Shown piece after piece: positions 53,388-63,420 of a DNA stretch of 64,000 bases (within the stretch, counting starts at the first letter, position 1; each line of letters begins with the position of its first letter). The stretch lies in the NCBI GenBank assembly GCA_963817785.1, contig CAWFPL010000007.1:1-64000 (forward strand), written 5' to 3'. The stretch comes from JAKALD01 sp963817785 (lineage in GTDB: Bacteria; Pseudomonadota; Gammaproteobacteria; Burkholderiales; SG8-39). A program made the translations under genes and the position numbers. The notes beneath the pieces were generated by a model. The model was not told the DNA's origin. It searched no databases and saw only the letters and a list, made by a program, of their open reading frames with translations.

Positions 53388-55433
53388 ATGCTCGCCTTCG
53401 TGCATCACCTGGTGTCCTGGATCGGCGAGCATCCGCACTGGGCCGGCGTGATCGTCGCCTCGATTGCCTGCGCCGAGGCGCTCGCCTTCGTCGGGCTGCT
53501 CGTGCCCGGCGCGACGCTGATGATCGGAGCGGGTGCGCTGATCGGCGTGGGGGTGCTCGAGTTCTGGAGCACGCTCGCCTGGGCCGTGGGAGGCGCGGTC
53601 CTCGGCGACGGCGTGAGCTACTGGATCGGGCACCGCTACCAGCACGAGCTGCGCGCGACGCGCTTCCTGCGCGAGCGCCCGCAGCTGCTCGGGCGCGGCG
53701 AGTCGTTCTTCGAGCGCCATGGTGGAAAGAGTGTCCTGCTCGCGCGCTTCATCGGTCCGGTCCGGCCGATCGTGCCGGTGGTCGCGGGCATGCTCGGAAT
53801 GCCGCCGTCGCGCTTTTACCTCTACAACGTGCTCTCGGCGCTCGCCTGGGCGCCGGCGCACCTGCTGCCCGGAATGGCGTTCGGCGCCTCGCTCGCGCTC
53901 GCCGGTCAGGTCGCGGGGCGGCTCGCCCTGCTGCTGGGCGCGTTGTTTGTGTTCGCCTGGCTCACCCTCTGGCTGGCGCGCGCGCTCTATCGCACGCTGC
54001 TTCCGCACGCGGCGCAGTGGGCAACGAGCGCCATGCTCTGGGCGCAAAGGCACCGCGCCTTCGCGTGGCTCATCGGAGACGTCCTCGATCCGCGGCGCCC
54101 GGTGCCGCGCGGGCTGCTCGCGTGGCTCGCGGTGCTCGTCGCCGGCGGGTGGCTGTTTTTCGGCGTCCTCCAGGATGTCATCGCAGTCGACCCCCTCGTC
54201 TACGCGGGCCAGTCGCTGCATCACGTGCTGCAGCAGTTGCGTACACCCCTGGGCGACCGGATGCTGGTCGCGATCACCGAGCTGGGCGACCCATCGGTGG
54301 CGCTGTGCGTGATCCTGGCCGTGCTCGCCTGGCTGCTATGGCGGCGCGCGTGGCGCGACTCCGCGTACTGGCTGGCCGCGGTGAGCTTCGGAGCACTCAG
54401 CGTGGCCGCCATCAAGGCCGGGATGCAGATTCCCCGCCCGGACGGACTCGCGGCCGCCGCGCAGGGCTACAGCTTCCCGAGCGGCCACACCTCGATGAGC
54501 ACGGTGATCTACGGGTTCCTCGCGGTGCTCATCGCCCCGGCGCTGCGCGAGGGCTGGCGCTGGCTGCCATACGCGCTCGCCGCCGTCCTGATCGGGGCGA
54601 TCGCGTTCTCGCGGCTCTACCTCGGCGCGCACTGGCTCGCGGATGTCACGGCCGGCGTGGGGCTGGGGACCGCATGGGTCGCCGTTCTGGCGATCGCGCG
54701 CCGGCGCCATACCGAGCTGCCGCCCAAGGTACCGGGGCTCGCGGCGGTGGCGGTCGCGGCCTTTCTGGGCGCGGGCTTCTGGCACGTTTACGCCAGCCTC
54801 GAAGACGATCTGCAGCGCTATGCCGTGCGTCACGTCGCCCGCGAGATGCATGCTTCGACGTGGTGGCAAGACGGCTGGCGCGCGCTGCCGGCATTCCGGC
54901 TGGACCTCGAAGGCGAGCGCGAGCAGCCGCTGAACGTTCAATGGGCGGGCGAGCTGACGCGCGTGCGCAGGCGGCTCTTGTCCGCGGGCTGGCGTGCGCC
55001 GCTCGCGCTTACGCCGCGCACGGCGCTCTACTGGCTCGAGCCCAATGCGTCGCTCGAGGAGCTCCCGGTGCCGCCGCAGCTCAACGACGGCCGCTTCGAG
55101 GCGCTTCTCCTGGTCCGCCCCGCACCGGGAATGGGTCCGGAGACGCAGTTGGTCTTGCGCCTCTGGCCGACCTCAGTGAGCCTGGAACCGGGCGGCACGC
55201 CGTTGTGGGTCGGCACGGTCGCTTGGCAGCGCCTGCGCAGACTGCCGCTCGTCAGCTTTCCGCGTACCGACGACCATTACGATCAGGCGGTGGCCCTGCT
55301 GCAGCGGTCGCTGGACGGCATCGGCTCGCGGCCGGTGCGAAGCGAGGCACAGGCGCGCGCGCCGGAATGCCGCCGCTGCGGAACGGTGCTGTTGATCAGC
55401 GCCGATCAGGGCCGAAGCGATGCCCCGCAATGA
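53388..55433 (+). CDS. DedA - PAP2 phosphatase - LssY fusion membrane protein
   Basis: 681 residues in three parts. Residues 1 to about 190 are DedA/SNARE-associated (FVGLLVPGATLMIGAGALIG, GKSVLLARFIGPVRPIVPVV). Residues about 270-440 are a PAP2 lipid phosphatase: KAGMQIPRPDG, FPSGHTSMSTVIYG with its His, and SRLYLGAHWLADVTAG. The C-terminal 200 residues are the LssY-type soluble domain. Such proteins sit in the inner membrane and probably flip and dephosphorylate polyprenyl or phospholipid phosphates. All key PAP2 residues are present. Confidence 0.88.
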   Translation: MLAFVHHLVSWIGEHPHWAGVIVASIACAEALAFVGLLVPGATLMIGAGALIGVGVLEFWSTLAWAVGGAVLGDGVSYWIGHRYQHELRATRFLRERPQLLGRGESFFERHGGKSVLLARFIGPVRPIVPVVAGMLGMPPSRFYLYNVLSALAWAPAHLLPGMAFGASLALAGQVAGRLALLLGALFVFAWLTLWLARALYRTLLPHAAQWATSAMLWAQRHRAFAWLIGDVLDPRRPVPRGLLAWLAVLVAGGWLFFGVLQDVIAVDPLVYAGQSLHHVLQQLRTPLGDRMLVAITELGDPSVALCVILAVLAWLLWRRAWRDSAYWLAAVSFGALSVAAIKAGMQIPRPDGLAAAAQGYSFPSGHTSMSTVIYGFLAVLIAPALREGWRWLPYALAAVLIGAIAFSRLYLGAHWLADVTAGVGLGTAWVAVLAIARRRHTELPPKVPGLAAVAVAAFLGAGFWHVYASLEDDLQRYAVRHVAREMHASTWWQDGWRALPAFRLDLEGEREQPLNVQWAGELTRVRRRLLSAGWRAPLALTPRTALYWLEPNASLEELPVPPQLNDGRFEALLLVRPAPGMGPETQLVLRLWPTSVSLEPGGTPLWVGTVAWQRLRRLPLVSFPRTDDHYDQAVALLQRSLDGIGSRPVRSEAQARAPECRRCGTVLLISADQGRSDAPQ

Positions 55434-55479
55434 CCGCGCGCGCAGAAGTAAACGCTTGCCGCAATGCCCGCCGGCAGGG

Positions 55480-56940
55480 CTACGGCGGAGCCGCTCCCTC
55501 GCCCGGGAACGAGAGGATCACCGTCGTGCCGCGGCCTGCGGCGCTCTCCAGCCGCGCCGAGCCGCCGTGCAGCTGCAGGATCGAGCGGACGATGGCGAGC
55601 CCGAGGCCGGCGCCTTGTTCGTCGCCTTGCGATGACGCGCCGCGGTAGAAGCGCTCGAACACGCGCGGCTGCTCGTCGCGGGGGATTCCGGGCCCGCTGT
55701 CGGAGACGCTGACCGTGACCTCGCTCGAGGCGGAGGTGCGCACGCTCGCCACGACTTCTCCTCCGGGCGGCGTATGGCGGAAGGCGTTGGAGAAGAGATT
55801 GGTGAGGGCGCGCCGGAACAGGTTCCGGTCCGCCCACAGCTGCGCGTCGCCTTCGCAGCTCACCCGCAGGTTCTTCTCCTGCGCCACGGGATCGAGGTAG
55901 TCGGCGACCGCCTCGATTTCGGCGCGCACCCCGAAGCGCGTGCGCTGCAGGTGGGCGTTGGGGTTCTCGGCCCGGGCCAGGAACAGCAACGTGTCGATCA
56001 TGTGCGATAGCCGCTGGTACTCCTCCAGGCTCGATTCGATCGTCTGGCGGTATTCGGCGGCGCTGCGCGACCGGTCGAGCACGACTTCGGCCTCGCCCAT
56101 GAGATTGTTCAGGGGCGTTCGCAGCTCGTGGGCGAGCTCCGTTGCGAGGCTCGAGATGCGGCCGAACGCCAGCTCGAGGCGCTGCAGCAGATGATTGAAA
56201 GCCGTGACCAGCTCGCGCAGCTCCTGCGGCCAGTCGGCGGGCGCGAGGCGCGCCGAGAGCCGCGAAGCGCCCAGATTCCGGATGGTCTCGGCGACCTCCC
56301 TGACGGGGCGCAACCCGCGCCGGGCGATCCACACGCCGATCGCGGTGGACAGACCGATGCCGACGAGCAGCACCGCGATCATGATGCGCCGGATGTCGGC
56401 CAGGATGCGATCGTCGTTGGTGACGTCCACGGCGATGCGCAGGACGCGTTGCGCCTCGGGATTCGGCCCGGCCTGAGCCACGGCCGCCGCGAGCAGGTAG
56501 TGGCGCCCGGCCGGGGTGCGCACGTCGCGCGCCGCCGGATCCGTCTGCCCCGGCCCGATCGGCGCCGGAAAGTCGCGCTCATGCGCCAGCGCGGCACCGA
56601 AGCCGCGGGTCTGGGACAGCACTGTTCCCTCCGGCAGCGCGATCTGCACCAGGTAGCGAGAGTGCCCGATCACGCTCGTTTCCCACTGCACTTCCTCTTC
56701 GAGCAGCGCGCGGTTGTCCGGGTGCTCCCGCAGCATGGTCCGCAGGACGTGGATCTTCTCGGCCAGAAAGTGAACATCGTCGCGCCGCAGCCCGCTCACC
56801 GCGGCCCAATAGAGGATCGCGCTCGCCAGGCACAAGGTGATGAACGCGAAAACGCCGTAGAGCATCGCCAAGCGACCGGCGATCGACTTGCCGCGCGCGC
56901 CCGCGGGACGCGGCTCAACCCGGGCGCTGCTCGAGAACAT
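55480..56940 (-). CDS. Heavy-metal-type sensor histidine kinase (CusS-like)
   Basis: 486 residues: membrane helices near 24-47 and 187-207 around a 140-residue periplasmic sensor, HAMP, phosphoacceptor His271 in ELAHELRTPLNNL, then NLFSNAFRHTPPGG, DSGPGIPRDEQPRVFERFYR and GAGLGLAIVRSILQLHGG. FERFYR and the HTPPGG box are usual in the heavy metal sensor kinase group. The start overlaps the end of the regulator gene (26 bp), so the two are coupled. Confidence 0.88.
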   Translation of the reverse strand: MFSSSARVEPRPAGARGKSIAGRLAMLYGVFAFITLCLASAILYWAAVSGLRRDDVHFLAEKIHVLRTMLREHPDNRALLEEEVQWETSVIGHSRYLVQIALPEGTVLSQTRGFGAALAHERDFPAPIGPGQTDPAARDVRTPAGRHYLLAAAVAQAGPNPEAQRVLRIAVDVTNDDRILADIRRIMIAVLLVGIGLSTAIGVWIARRGLRPVREVAETIRNLGASRLSARLAPADWPQELRELVTAFNHLLQRLELAFGRISSLATELAHELRTPLNNLMGEAEVVLDRSRSAAEYRQTIESSLEEYQRLSHMIDTLLFLARAENPNAHLQRTRFGVRAEIEAVADYLDPVAQEKNLRVSCEGDAQLWADRNLFRRALTNLFSNAFRHTPPGGEVVASVRTSASSEVTVSVSDSGPGIPRDEQPRVFERFYRGASSQGDEQGAGLGLAIVRSILQLHGGSARLESAAGRGTTVILSFPGEGAAPP

Positions 56941-57592
56941 ACCCGCGGCCGCGAACGCTGTGGATCAGCGCCGTCTCGAACGGCTCGTCGATCTTGCGCC
57001 GCAGCCGGCGCACGGCGACGTCGATCACGTTGGTATCGCCGTCGAAGTTCATGTCCCAGACCTTTTCCGCGATCAGGGTCCGGGAGAGGACCTCCCCGGG
57101 GTGCCGCATGAAAAGCAGCAGCAGCGCGAATTCCTTGGCGCTCAGCTCGACGGGGCGCCCGGCACGCGCGACGCGATGCGAGAGCGGATCCACGCTCAAG
57201 TCTGCCACGCGCAAGGCGCCGGCGGGCTTCGGCCCGCGCCGCCGCAACAGGGTTCGGGTGCGCGCCAGCAGCTCGGAGAACGCGAACGGCTTGACCAGAT
57301 AATCGTCCGCGCCCATCTCCAGCCCTCTCACGCGGTCCTCCACAGCGTCGCGCGCGGTGAGCATGAGCACCGGCACCTCTTGCCCCGCGGTGCGCAGGGC
57401 GGCGAGAATCGACCAGCCGTCGAGCCCCGGCAGCAGGATATCCAGAATCAGCAGATCGTAAGGATTGGCGAGAGCAAGCTCCAGGCCCTCGGGGCCCGTG
57501 CTCGCCACGTCGACCGCCAAGCCTTGCTCGCGCAATCCGCGACCGATAAAGCCCGCGGCCTTGACCTCATCTTCGACCAGGAGAATTCGCAT
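56915..57592 (-). CDS. OmpR/CusR-like response regulator
   Basis: 225 residues from ATG 57592 (an upstream ATG at 57652 would add an unconserved 20). Receiver with D51 in LILDILLPGLDGW, TARDAVEDRVRGLEMGADDY, KPFAFSELLARTR, and a winged helix with EKVWDMNFDGDTNVIDVAVR and GRGYVLE. The WDMNFD and DVAVRRLRRKID wording matches heavy metal regulators such as CusR. It lies between the RND pump gene and the kinase gene. Confidence 0.9.
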   Translation of the reverse strand: MRILLVEDEVKAAGFIGRGLREQGLAVDVASTGPEGLELALANPYDLLILDILLPGLDGWSILAALRTAGQEVPVLMLTARDAVEDRVRGLEMGADDYLVKPFAFSELLARTRTLLRRRGPKPAGALRVADLSVDPLSHRVARAGRPVELSAKEFALLLLFMRHPGEVLSRTLIAEKVWDMNFDGDTNVIDVAVRRLRRKIDEPFETALIHSVRGRGYVLEQRPG

Positions 57593-57705
57593 GCCCGCCT
57601 TCGCCGGTCCGCCGTTCGCGGGCCCGAAATCACGCCAATGCGGATTTTCCACCCCCCGGGCGCCGCGCTCAACGTCCTGCGGAGAGCGGTCGCAGCGGGC
57701 CGCGC

Positions 57706-60700
57706 TCAGGCAGACTCCGCCAGCTCGTCGCCCGCCTGCGCCGGCTCGAACCGTCCGTAGCGCAGCGCGAGGGTCGGCAGCACGAGGAGGTTCAGCACCG
57801 TCGAGGTGAGCAGGCCGCCCAGAATCACCACCGCCATCGGGCCCTCGATCTCCCGTCCCGGCGCATTCATGCCGAGCGCGAGCGGCAGAACGCCGAGGCC
57901 GGTGACCAGCGAGGTCATGAGAATCGGCGCGAGCCGGTCTGCCGCGCCGCGGATCGCGGTGTCGAGCTCCCAGCGCGCGCCCTCGGCCCCGACGAGGTGC
58001 TCGTAGTGGGCGATCATCAGGATCGAGTTGCGCAGCGTGATGCCGAACAGCGTCACGAAGCCGACCATCGAGCCGAGCGAGAGCACGCCGCCGGTCGCGA
58101 ATCCCGCGAACACCCCGCCCACGAAGGCGAACGGCAGGTTGGCCAGCACGAGCAGGAGGTTGTTCGCCCGCCGCGTGACGATCCCGAGCAGCAGCACGAT
58201 CCCGACGAACGCGATGAGCGAATTCACCAGGAGATCGTGCATGGAGCGCGCCTGCGCCTGGGCGGCGCCCGCGAACTCGATATAGTCCCCGGCCGGCAGC
58301 GCGACCTTGGCGGCAACGCGCGCCTTCGCCTCCTTCACGAAGGACGCCACGTTGCGCCCGACGACGTTCGCGGTCACCGTCTGCACGCGGCGCGCGCCCT
58401 GGTGCAGCACCTGGTAGCGCCCGTCACTCTGGTAGATGTCCGCGATCTGCCCGAGGCGCACGTAGGCGCCGCTCGGCGCGCGCAGCGGCAGCTCGGCGAC
58501 TTGCGCGGGGCTCGCGCGGTCCCGGGGTTCGAGGATCGCGGTCACCGGAAACACCCGGTTGCCCTCGTAGGTCTGGCCCACGGTGTCGCCGCCGTAGGCG
58601 GTGCGGATCGCGTCGAGCACGTCCACCGGATCGAAGCCCCAGCGCTGCAGGTCCGCCTTGCGCAGCCGCACGGTGAGCTGCGGCATGCCCGGCGGTGCCT
58701 GCACCAGGACATCGGCCGCGCCCGGAACGCCGTTCAGCACGCGGGCGACTTCCTGCGCCTTGCGGTCCAGGACGTCGAGATCGTTGCCGAAGATGTTCAC
58801 CACCACCGGCGCGGTGTAGCCCGCGAACGTTTCGTTGATCCGCTCGGTGAGGAAGGTGTTCACCGAGAAGTTCGCGCCGGGAATGTCCGCGAGCGCGTTG
58901 CGAATGTCGGTTTCGGCGGCCTCGGACTGCTCTCCGCTGAGCGGCTTGAGGTCGACCTCGAACTCGCTCTGATGGGTGCCGTGGGTGTCGCCCGAGAGCT
59001 GCGCCCGGCCGGCGCGCTGCGCGACCGAGCGCACTTCGGGCAGCGCGAGGAGCGCCTTGGTCACGATCTTGCCCAGGCGCAGCGATTCGGCGATCGAGGT
59101 GCCCGGCACCGCCGTCATGTGCACGATGTAGTGCCCTTCCTTGAGCTGCGGAATGAAGCTGCCGCGCAGGAACGGCAACGCCGCAGCCGCCGCCACCGTC
59201 AGCGCGAGCGCCGCCGCGATGACCGATTTCGGATGCCGGGCGAGCCGCGCGAGGAGCTTCTCGTAGCGCGCCCGCGTCCAGCGCATGACCGGCGGGAGCT
59301 CCGGCTTGAGGTGCCCGCCGGCAAAGAACAGCATCGAAAGCGCCGGCGTCACGGTAAGCGCGACGCCGAGCGAGGCGAGCACCGCGAGCACGTAGGCGAT
59401 CCCGAGCGGTGCGAAGAATCTGCCCGCGATGCCGGAGAGCGCCAGGATCGGCAGCACGACCAGGATGACGGCGAACGTGGCGTAGACCACCGCGCCGCGT
59501 ACCTCCAGGCAGGCGTCGAGCACCACCGGCGCCATCGGGCGCGGCCGGGCGAGCTGCCGGTTCTCCCGAAGCCGGCGCACGATGTTCTCGATCCCGACCA
59601 CGGCGTCGTCGACCACCACGCCGATCGAGATCGCGAGCCCCCCCAGAGTCATGGTATTGAGCGTCACGCCGAAGCGCTGCAGCGCGATCACCGCCGCGAG
59701 CAGCGACAGCGGGATCGCGGCGCAGGAAATCGCCGCGGTGCGCAGATCAAACAGGAACAGGAACAGCACCAGCACCACCAGCGCGCCGCCGAGCAAGAGC
59801 GAGCTGCGCACGTTGCCGGTGGCCGCCGTGATGAAGTTGGCGGGACGGAACAGATCGTCGTGCAGCGTGATGCCCGAGCGCTCGAGACTCGGCCGCAGGT
59901 CGGCGAGCGCCGCCTCGACGCCTTTCGTGACCTCGAGCGTGTTGGCGCCGTATTGCTCCGAAATGTCGAGGATGACGCCGGTGCGCCCATCGATCGTCGC
60001 GCCGCCGACCGCGGGCTCGGGCGCCCGCACCACTCGCGCGACGTCGGCGAGCGTGACGCTCGCCCCGCCCCGGTTGACCACGACCGCCATGCCGATTTCG
60101 GCCGGTGTGAGCGACTGGCCTTCGGTCTGCAGCACGATGCGTTGATTGGCGGTGTCGATGAAGCCCGCCCCGCGCACGCCGGTCGCGCGGCGCGCGGCGC
60201 GCAGTACCTCGTTCAGGCCGATGCCGAAGCGGATCAGCCGGTCGGGGCGCACCTGGATCTGGATCGATCGCTCCTCGCCCCCGAACACGGTCACCTTGGC
60301 GACGCCCGGCACTGCGAGCAGCTGCGGTCGCACCGTCCAGGTGGCGGTGGTGCGCAGATCCATCAGCGAGCGCTCGCGCGAGGTGAGGCCGATCACCATC
60401 ACCACGGCGGTCGACGAGGTGAGCGGCGTGAGGAGCGGCGGCTTGACGCCGGCGGGAAGCTGCCCCGCGGCGGCCGCGAGGCTTTCGGCGACGAGCTGGC
60501 GGTCGAGATAGATGTCGCTCGCGGGATCGAACGTGACCTTGATCACGGAGATGCCCTGGATCGAGTTCGACTGCAGCGTGCGCAGGCCTGGCACGCCGTT
60601 GATGCTGTTTTCCAGCGGCTGCGTGACCAGCGCCTCGACCTGTTCCGGCGAGAGCCCGGGCGCTTCGGTCTGGATCGCCACCTGCGGCCGCGCGAACTCC

Positions 60701-60840
60701 GGAAACACGTCGTACTTCGTCTGGCGCAACGCATAGATGCCGTAGCCCAGGAGCACGCAGGCGAGCGCGATGACGACGCCGCGGAACAGGATCGCGAAGC
60801 GAACCAGCGCCGCCTGGGGGCCCGAGCGGCGTTCGGCCAT
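57706..60840 (-). CDS. RND heavy-metal-type efflux pump (CusA/CzcA-like)
   Basis: 1044 residues: YALRQTKYDVFPEFARPQVA at the start, TEAPGLSPEQVEALVTQPLE, PGLRTLQSNSIQGISVIKV, and TM4 with LGGLAISIGVVVDDAVVGIE plus NIVRRLRENR. These are of the heavy metal efflux (HME) branch, although which metal is exported cannot be told. 12 membrane helices are present. It follows the adaptor by 3 bp and is probably co-transcribed with the adaptor, outer channel and two-component genes. Confidence 0.9.
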   Translation of the reverse strand: MAERRSGPQAALVRFAILFRGVVIALACVLLGYGIYALRQTKYDVFPEFARPQVAIQTEAPGLSPEQVEALVTQPLENSINGVPGLRTLQSNSIQGISVIKVTFDPASDIYLDRQLVAESLAAAAGQLPAGVKPPLLTPLTSSTAVVMVIGLTSRERSLMDLRTTATWTVRPQLLAVPGVAKVTVFGGEERSIQIQVRPDRLIRFGIGLNEVLRAARRATGVRGAGFIDTANQRIVLQTEGQSLTPAEIGMAVVVNRGGASVTLADVARVVRAPEPAVGGATIDGRTGVILDISEQYGANTLEVTKGVEAALADLRPSLERSGITLHDDLFRPANFITAATGNVRSSLLLGGALVVLVLFLFLFDLRTAAISCAAIPLSLLAAVIALQRFGVTLNTMTLGGLAISIGVVVDDAVVGIENIVRRLRENRQLARPRPMAPVVLDACLEVRGAVVYATFAVILVVLPILALSGIAGRFFAPLGIAYVLAVLASLGVALTVTPALSMLFFAGGHLKPELPPVMRWTRARYEKLLARLARHPKSVIAAALALTVAAAAALPFLRGSFIPQLKEGHYIVHMTAVPGTSIAESLRLGKIVTKALLALPEVRSVAQRAGRAQLSGDTHGTHQSEFEVDLKPLSGEQSEAAETDIRNALADIPGANFSVNTFLTERINETFAGYTAPVVVNIFGNDLDVLDRKAQEVARVLNGVPGAADVLVQAPPGMPQLTVRLRKADLQRWGFDPVDVLDAIRTAYGGDTVGQTYEGNRVFPVTAILEPRDRASPAQVAELPLRAPSGAYVRLGQIADIYQSDGRYQVLHQGARRVQTVTANVVGRNVASFVKEAKARVAAKVALPAGDYIEFAGAAQAQARSMHDLLVNSLIAFVGIVLLLGIVTRRANNLLLVLANLPFAFVGGVFAGFATGGVLSLGSMVGFVTLFGITLRNSILMIAHYEHLVGAEGARWELDTAIRGAADRLAPILMTSLVTGLGVLPLALGMNAPGREIEGPMAVVILGGLLTSTVLNLLVLPTLALRYGRFEPAQAGDELAESA

Positions 60841-60843
60841 GGG

Positions 60844-61935
60844 TCAGTCCTGGTCGCCGCCGCCCTGGGCGGGGGCACGGTACGTCTCGGAGAGCAGCAT
60901 CTGCGCCCCCTGCACCACCACCTGGGCGCCGTCCGGCAGCCCCTGCACCACGTAGCCCCTGCCGGGAGCCGGCACAGCGGTCGAGATCGCGTGGCGTGCG
61001 AAGGTCTGCGCCCCGGTGCGCAGGTAGATCGACGCCTGGCCCTGCGCCCAGACGATCGCCGCGTCCGGAACGATCGCGCCCTCGACGCTCTTCCCGGACG
61101 GGAGATACGCGAGCGCGCTCATCCCCGCCAGCAGAGCCGAGCGCGCCGAGGCGGTGTAGAAGAAGCTCGCGCCCTGGATGTGCGGATCGGTGCGCGGCGC
61201 GACCGAGACGAGCGCGATCGGCACGCGCGTCTCGCCGTCCAGCCGCACGAACGCGTCGTGCGCGGGCGGGACGATCGAGCGGCCCGGCGGCAGCGTGACC
61301 TGGAGCAGCAGCAGATCCCTGCGCTCGACCAGGCGAGCGGCGAGCGGCCCGGCGTCGGTGAGCGCGCGACCGAGGACCGGCCCCCACGCCTGCTGCGCGC
61401 CGGCGCTCAGCATCCGCAGTCGCGACTGCGTCGCGGCGAGGCTCGCCTGGTCAACGTGGTAGTTCGCCTCGGCCTCCTGGAGCCGGGCTGCCGAGATGTT
61501 CTCGTGGTCTGCGTAGAGCGTGCGCGCGCGCTCGAACGCGGCCTTCGAGGCAGCGAGCTTCGCCTGCGCGGTGCGCAGCCGACCCTCTGCATCGGCGTAG
61601 CGGGCGCGAAGCTCGGTGAGCGGCTGCGAATCGAGCACCGTCGCGTAGGCGCGCAGCCGTTCCGGATGCGCGGCGTTGTGCAACGTGGCGAGCTCGATTC
61701 CGCTGCGCCGCTGGGAGTCCGCGTCGAGCGTGATGACCGTCTCGCCGTGCTCGACCGAAACCCGCTGCGGGGCCTTGACGGCCTGTTCCTGTTCGTCCGG
61801 GTCGCGGCCCGACTGGTCCGCGCCGGCGGCATAGCTGCGCAGCAGCGCGCCGGCGGCGCCCAGGATCACCGCGGCGGCGAGCGGTATGGGCAGGAAGCGG
61901 CGCAACGCGGTGGATCGCGGCTGACCGTCACTCAT
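60844..61935 (-). CDS. RND adaptor subunit (CusB-like)
   Basis: 363 residues from ATG 61935 (the frame is open upstream, but that part overlaps the outer channel gene and is unconserved). A membrane anchor with FLPIPLAAAVILGAAGALL, then the adaptor domains: VITLDADSQRRSGIELATLH, a helical hairpin, and a C-terminal barrel (GYVVQGLPDGAQVVVQGAQM). It lacks a long Cys/His metal-binding tail. It connects the CusA-like pump with the outer membrane factor. Confidence 0.82.
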   Translation of the reverse strand: MSDGQPRSTALRRFLPIPLAAAVILGAAGALLRSYAAGADQSGRDPDEQEQAVKAPQRVSVEHGETVITLDADSQRRSGIELATLHNAAHPERLRAYATVLDSQPLTELRARYADAEGRLRTAQAKLAASKAAFERARTLYADHENISAARLQEAEANYHVDQASLAATQSRLRMLSAGAQQAWGPVLGRALTDAGPLAARLVERRDLLLLQVTLPPGRSIVPPAHDAFVRLDGETRVPIALVSVAPRTDPHIQGASFFYTASARSALLAGMSALAYLPSGKSVEGAIVPDAAIVWAQGQASIYLRTGAQTFARHAISTAVPAPGRGYVVQGLPDGAQVVVQGAQMLLSETYRAPAQGGGDQD

Positions 61936-63352
61936 GGGGGGGCTCCGATGCAAGGCGTGGATTGTTCTCGGGCGCCGGAAGGGGCGCTCCCGGATCGAAG
62001 AGCGCGCTGTGAGCGGCGTCCTCCAGCCGACCGACTGCCTGGCGCTGTACGACGGCCGCGTCGAACCGCGAGAGCCGCGCGGCGGCGAGCTGGAGCTGCG
62101 CACCGAGAAGGGTCGGCCGGTCGACCCCGCCCGCGCGGAGCGATCGCAGAAGCTGATCCGCGCGGCGCTTCTCCTGCGCGGCGAGCGAACGGGCCGTCGC
62201 GAGCGAGCGCTGCGCGCCGCGATAGTCCGCGCCCGCGGTGTCGATCGCCCCGATGATGCTCGCCTGCAGCGCGGTGAAGCGCGCCGCGGCCTCGGCGCGG
62301 CGTGCCTCGGCCTGCGCGATCGGCCCCTGGTTCTGGTTGAACACCGGCAGCTCGGCCCCGGGCGAGAGCGTGTACTTATTGTCGCCCTGGTCGTAGGTGT
62401 AGCCGATCCCGAGCGTCAGGTTCGGGTATTGGTTCGCGACCTCGAGCTGCAGCGCCGCCTGCGCAGCGGCGTACTGCGCGAGCAGACTTTGCACGTCCGA
62501 GCGATGCAGGAGCGCCTGGCGGCGCAACTCGCCGGTCGCGACCTCGGGCCCGAGCGCGGGCGGTTTGTCGAACGCTTCGAGCGACAGCGGGACGCCGTGC
62601 AGGGCACGCGCCGGGATGCCGATCGCGGCCGCGAGCTGCGCGCGGGCCTCGGCTTCGTGCCGCTCCACATCATGCATCGCCAGGCTGATCCGGTTGCGCC
62701 GGATCCGCTCGCGAGTCACGTCGAGCGAGGAAGCCTCGCCGGCGGCGAAGCGCTGCTCGAGCAGACCGACGAGCTCGTCCTGGAGCCCGAGCCGGCGCCG
62801 CTCGAGCGCGAGCCGCCCCTTCGCCGCCCATAGCCCGAGCAGCGCGGTCCGCACCCGGCCGCGCACCAGCCAGGTTGCGCTCGCGAGATCCTCGCGCGAG
62901 GCGTCGGCGAGCGCCCGGGCTTGCGCGGTGCGGTAGCCGCGCTTGCCGAAGGTCTCCAGGACGAAATTGACGAGCGGCCCGACGGTCCAGGGTGAGGGGA
63001 CCGTAGTGGTGCTGTTGTAGGTCAATCCGAAATCGAGCGACGGGTTGGGAATCTGGCGGGCGGTGACCACGCCCGCTTCGGCGGATGCGAGCTTCGCCCG
63101 CGCGATGTCGAGCTCCGGATGGTAGTAGACGGCGGCGAGGGTGAGTCGCGCGAGGTCCCAGGACGATGTTCCACGCCGATTTCCGTCGAGCGATAGCGCC
63201 GCGGCGATGAAGCGCTGGAGGCGCGGGTTATCGAGCGTGCGCGCCTCGAGCGCCTTCGCGCTGGTCGCGGCCGAGATCGGCTCGGGCCGATAGCTCGCGC
63301 ACGAAGCCAGCATGGTAAGCGCCACGGCGAGCGCCGGGACCGAGCGATGCAT
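61928..63352 (-). CDS. TolC-family outer membrane efflux lipoprotein (CusC-like)
   Basis: 474 residues. A lipoprotein signal with TMLASCASYRPEP and its Cys begins the protein (ATG 63352). The repeats ARLTLAAVYYHPELDIARAK and RRQALLHRSDVQSLLAQYAA belong to the outer membrane factor family. Its end overlaps the adaptor start by 8 bp. It is the first gene of the minus-strand metal efflux run. Confidence 0.85.
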   Translation of the reverse strand: MHRSVPALAVALTMLASCASYRPEPISAATSAKALEARTLDNPRLQRFIAAALSLDGNRRGTSSWDLARLTLAAVYYHPELDIARAKLASAEAGVVTARQIPNPSLDFGLTYNSTTTVPSPWTVGPLVNFVLETFGKRGYRTAQARALADASREDLASATWLVRGRVRTALLGLWAAKGRLALERRRLGLQDELVGLLEQRFAAGEASSLDVTRERIRRNRISLAMHDVERHEAEARAQLAAAIGIPARALHGVPLSLEAFDKPPALGPEVATGELRRQALLHRSDVQSLLAQYAAAQAALQLEVANQYPNLTLGIGYTYDQGDNKYTLSPGAELPVFNQNQGPIAQAEARRAEAAARFTALQASIIGAIDTAGADYRGAQRSLATARSLAAQEKRRADQLLRSLRAGGVDRPTLLGAQLQLAAARLSRFDAAVVQRQAVGRLEDAAHSALFDPGAPLPAPENNPRLASEPPHE

Positions 63353-63420
63353 CGGCCCAAGATAGCAGTCCGACCCGGACCGGAGCCTGACCGCAGGATG
63401 ACGATTCGGCAATGTCCGGC

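Noticed and set aside
57997..62256. A 1419-codon open frame on the plus strand opposite the metal efflux genes
   Set aside because: It is an antisense frame kept open by high GC and codon bias. The product is Arg, His, Glu and Gly rich without any domain, whereas the minus strand has full-length RND and adaptor proteins.
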